A stretch of DNA of 64,000 nucleotides from Sphingopyxis granuli NBRC 100800 (GTDB taxonomy: Bacteria > Pseudomonadota > Alphaproteobacteria > Sphingomonadales > Sphingomonadaceae). Below, piece after piece: positions 62,558 through 64,000 of the stretch (positions are counted from its first letter, which is position 1; each line of letters starts with the position of its first letter). Location of the stretch: positions 1 through 64,000 of the forward strand of contig NZ_BCUA01000012.1 of the NCBI RefSeq assembly GCF_001591045.1. Reading direction: 5' to 3'. Under the pieces are notes generated by a model. The model saw only the letters and a list, made by a program, of their open reading frames with translations, was not told where the DNA came from and searched no databases. The translations under genes and the position numbers were made by a program.

Positions 62558-62645
62558 CGTTCGGGCTGAGCTTGTCGAAGCCCCGTCCTTCTTTTAGCGA
62601 CGTCAAGGGAAAGGGCGGCCCTTCGACAAGCTCAGGGCGAACGGG
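62558..62645. repeat. inverted pair of a GAGCTTGTCGAAG-type intergenic repeat
   Basis: GGGCTGAGCTTGTCGAAG, following CCGTTC (62558 on), is mirrored by CTTCGACAAGCTCAGGGC followed by GAACGG (to 62645), with a 30-bp centre. The CTTCGACAAGCTCAGGGCGAACGG sequence type is widely dispersed in proteobacterial genomes as a REP-like element. It lies between nusB and thiL. Confidence 0.75.
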
Positions 62646-62654
62646 GTTTGTGTT

Positions 62655-63587
62655 GTGACCGAAGCCGATTTCATCGCCCGCCTGCGCGATATCGCGACCG
62701 ACCCGGCTGCGCGGGGGCTCGCGGACGATGCCGCCGTGCTGGGCGATCTCGTCCTTACCCACGACATGATCGTCGAGGGCGTGCATTTCCTCCCCGACGA
62801 GCGCCCGCAGGACGTCGCATGGAAGCTGGTCGCGGTGAACCTTTCCGACCTGGCTGCGAAGGGGGCGGTGCCGGTCGGGGTGCTGCTCGGCTATAGTCTG
62901 GCGGGCGATGCGGTCTGGGACGCCGCCTTTGCCGACGGACTCGACATCGTGCTGCGCCGCTACGGCCTGCCCCTGCTTGGAGGCGATACCGTCGGCGTTC
63001 CGGCGGGGGCGCCACGCAGCTTCGGTCTGACGGCCATCGGCCGGGCACCGGCCGAGGGTGCGCCGTCGCGCAGCGGCATGAAGCCCGGCGACCGGCTCTG
63101 GGTCAGCGGGACGATCGGCAACGCCGGGGCCGGCCTCGCGATGCGGCTTGGAGAGATCGACACCAACGAGACGTGTCTCGCCGCCTATAGCCGCCCGCAG
63201 CCGCAGCTCACGCTGGGGCAGGTGCTCGCGCCGCATGTCCGCGCCATGATGGACGTGTCCGACGGGTTGCTGATCGACGCGCAGCGGATGGCGACGGCGA
63301 GCGGTTGCCGGATCACGCTGCGGCTCGATGCGGTGCCGCTGTCGGCGGCGCTGCTCACCGTGCGCCCCGACGTGCTCGACACGCGGCTGGCGGCGGCCAC
63401 GGCGGGGGACGATTATCAGCTGTTGTTCGCCGCCGACCCCGATGCCGGCGCCGTCATCCGTGCAACGGCGGAGGCGCTCAATATCGCCGTGACTCCGATC
63501 GGCCATGCCGGGGTCGGCGAAGGGATCGTGGTGATCGACGGAGCGCAGCGCGTCGCACTGCCCGACCGGCTCGGTTTCATGCACTGA
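62655..63587 (+). CDS. thiL: thiamine-monophosphate kinase
   Basis: A 310-residue enzyme of the PurM/ThiL fold that phosphorylates thiamine phosphate to the active diphosphate. LADDAAVL, THDMIVEGVHF, LSDLAAKGA, GGDTV and MDVSDGLLIDAQRMA are the Mg-ATP and substrate motifs. It starts with GTG at 62655 directly after the inverted repeat. It follows nusB, a frequent gene order. Confidence 0.93.
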   Translation: MTEADFIARLRDIATDPAARGLADDAAVLGDLVLTHDMIVEGVHFLPDERPQDVAWKLVAVNLSDLAAKGAVPVGVLLGYSLAGDAVWDAAFADGLDIVLRRYGLPLLGGDTVGVPAGAPRSFGLTAIGRAPAEGAPSRSGMKPGDRLWVSGTIGNAGAGLAMRLGEIDTNETCLAAYSRPQPQLTLGQVLAPHVRAMMDVSDGLLIDAQRMATASGCRITLRLDAVPLSAALLTVRPDVLDTRLAAATAGDDYQLLFAADPDAGAVIRATAEALNIAVTPIGHAGVGEGIVVIDGAQRVALPDRLGFMH

Positions 63588-63766
63588 TCCGCGACGGGGC
63601 GGAGGCACCGAAAAACCGGGCTTGCCCTTGGCCGCCTTTCTTCCCATAACCCCGCCACCAATTGGGGCGGTCGCATCAGGGGAAAGAGCGAACCGGCATC
63701 GACAAGTCGGACGTCTCGACTGCCAGCCTGTGTCCGCCTCCTTCAATGGGGAAGGAACAGACACGC

Positions 63767-64000
63767 ATGAATCCGGTTTTGATCGCGATAGCGTGCGGCC
63801 TTTTGGCCGTGCTCTATGGATTCATTACCTCCCGCCAGGTGCTCGGCGCCTCGGCCGGTAATGAAAAGATGCAGCAAATCGCAGGCGCCATCCAGGAAGG
63901 GGCGCAGGCCTATCTGAAGCGCCAGTACAGCACCATCGCCATCGTCGGCGTCGTCGTCGCGGCGATCGTTCTCTGGGCGCTCGGTCCCATTTCGGCTTCG
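63767..64000 (+). CDS. hppA: membrane-bound proton-pumping pyrophosphatase (5' part)
   Basis: The first 78 codons of an H+-PPase, cut by the window end. The translation starts MNPVLIAIACGLLAVLYGF, continues with IAGAIQEGAQAYLKRQYSTI (conserved first loop of HppA) and enters the second helix. The enzyme couples PPi hydrolysis to proton export. GGAAGGAA lies about eleven bases before the ATG. The 179-bp gap before it shows no other gene. Confidence 0.9.
   Translation, partial: MNPVLIAIACGLLAVLYGFITSRQVLGASAGNEKMQQIAGAIQEGAQAYLKRQYSTIAIVGVVVAAIVLWALGPISAS

Overview
The window looks like a chromosomal segment of a sphingomonad, most likely Sphingopyxis or a close relative (Alphaproteobacteria). 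The reasons are the high GC content, four TonB-dependent receptors that each sit with catabolic or iron genes, RcdA and DksA of alphaproteobacterial type, a fused-mrpAB Mrp antiporter, a VPxP-type C-terminal sorting signal, and GC-rich intergenic palindromes. There are no insertion sequences, phage genes or CRISPR arrays. The genus is inferred; no rRNA is present.

Left part (1-11.5 kb): a short RIC/hemerythrin-like protein, then a divergent LysR regulator/gcdH pair (glutaryl-CoA dehydrogenase). Next comes a minus-strand glycan locus: TonB receptor, sulfatase and TetR regulator in one operon, followed by a GPH sugar symporter and GH3 glycosidase in a second. The same 16-bp palindrome lies in front of both operons, so the TetR protein probably controls the whole locus. 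tRNA-Thr(CGT) and the six-gene mrpACDEFG antiporter operon follow (11.5-17.6 kb), then a tandem universal stress protein.

Middle part (18.8-40 kb): the most striking locus is 18.8-30.9 kb. A cupin-XRE regulator is divergent from a tightly coupled plus-strand cluster: serine hydrolase, N-acetyl-D-Glu racemase-like enolase (DgcA type), M19 dipeptidase, TonB receptor, DUF1611/DgcN-type N-acetyltransferase, YkvI-like permease, second serine hydrolase and M19 lipoprotein. It reads as a complete uptake-cleavage-catabolism route for D-amino-acid-containing peptides. Two promoters carry the same 21-bp element. Convergent to it (30.9-37.5 kb) is a seven-gene CoA-thioester operon (feruloyl-CoA-synthase-like ligase, two crotonases lacking both usual catalytic Glu, MFE2-type SDR, NTF2-like protein, thioesterase). 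A TetR gene and a divergent TonB receptor follow; an 18-bp near-palindrome occurs in front of the operon and in the receptor/TetR intergenic region.

Right part (40-64 kb): DUF2200, catalase, then an iron/redox island. A PepSY-DUF2271-DUF4198-ApbE operon (DUF2271 carries a TGAT flavinylation-like motif) converges on a Fiu-type siderophore receptor-PiuC-TonB operon preceded by a Fur-like box. Housekeeping genes follow: a K+ channel, nlpD-surE-serS with a palindrome-rich gap where pcm often lies, a low-complexity Ser-rich surface protein, dksA, a PilZ protein, two DUF465 mini-proteins, rcdA, a globin-like protein, DUF2332, hisG-hisD-nusB, thiL and the start of hppA.
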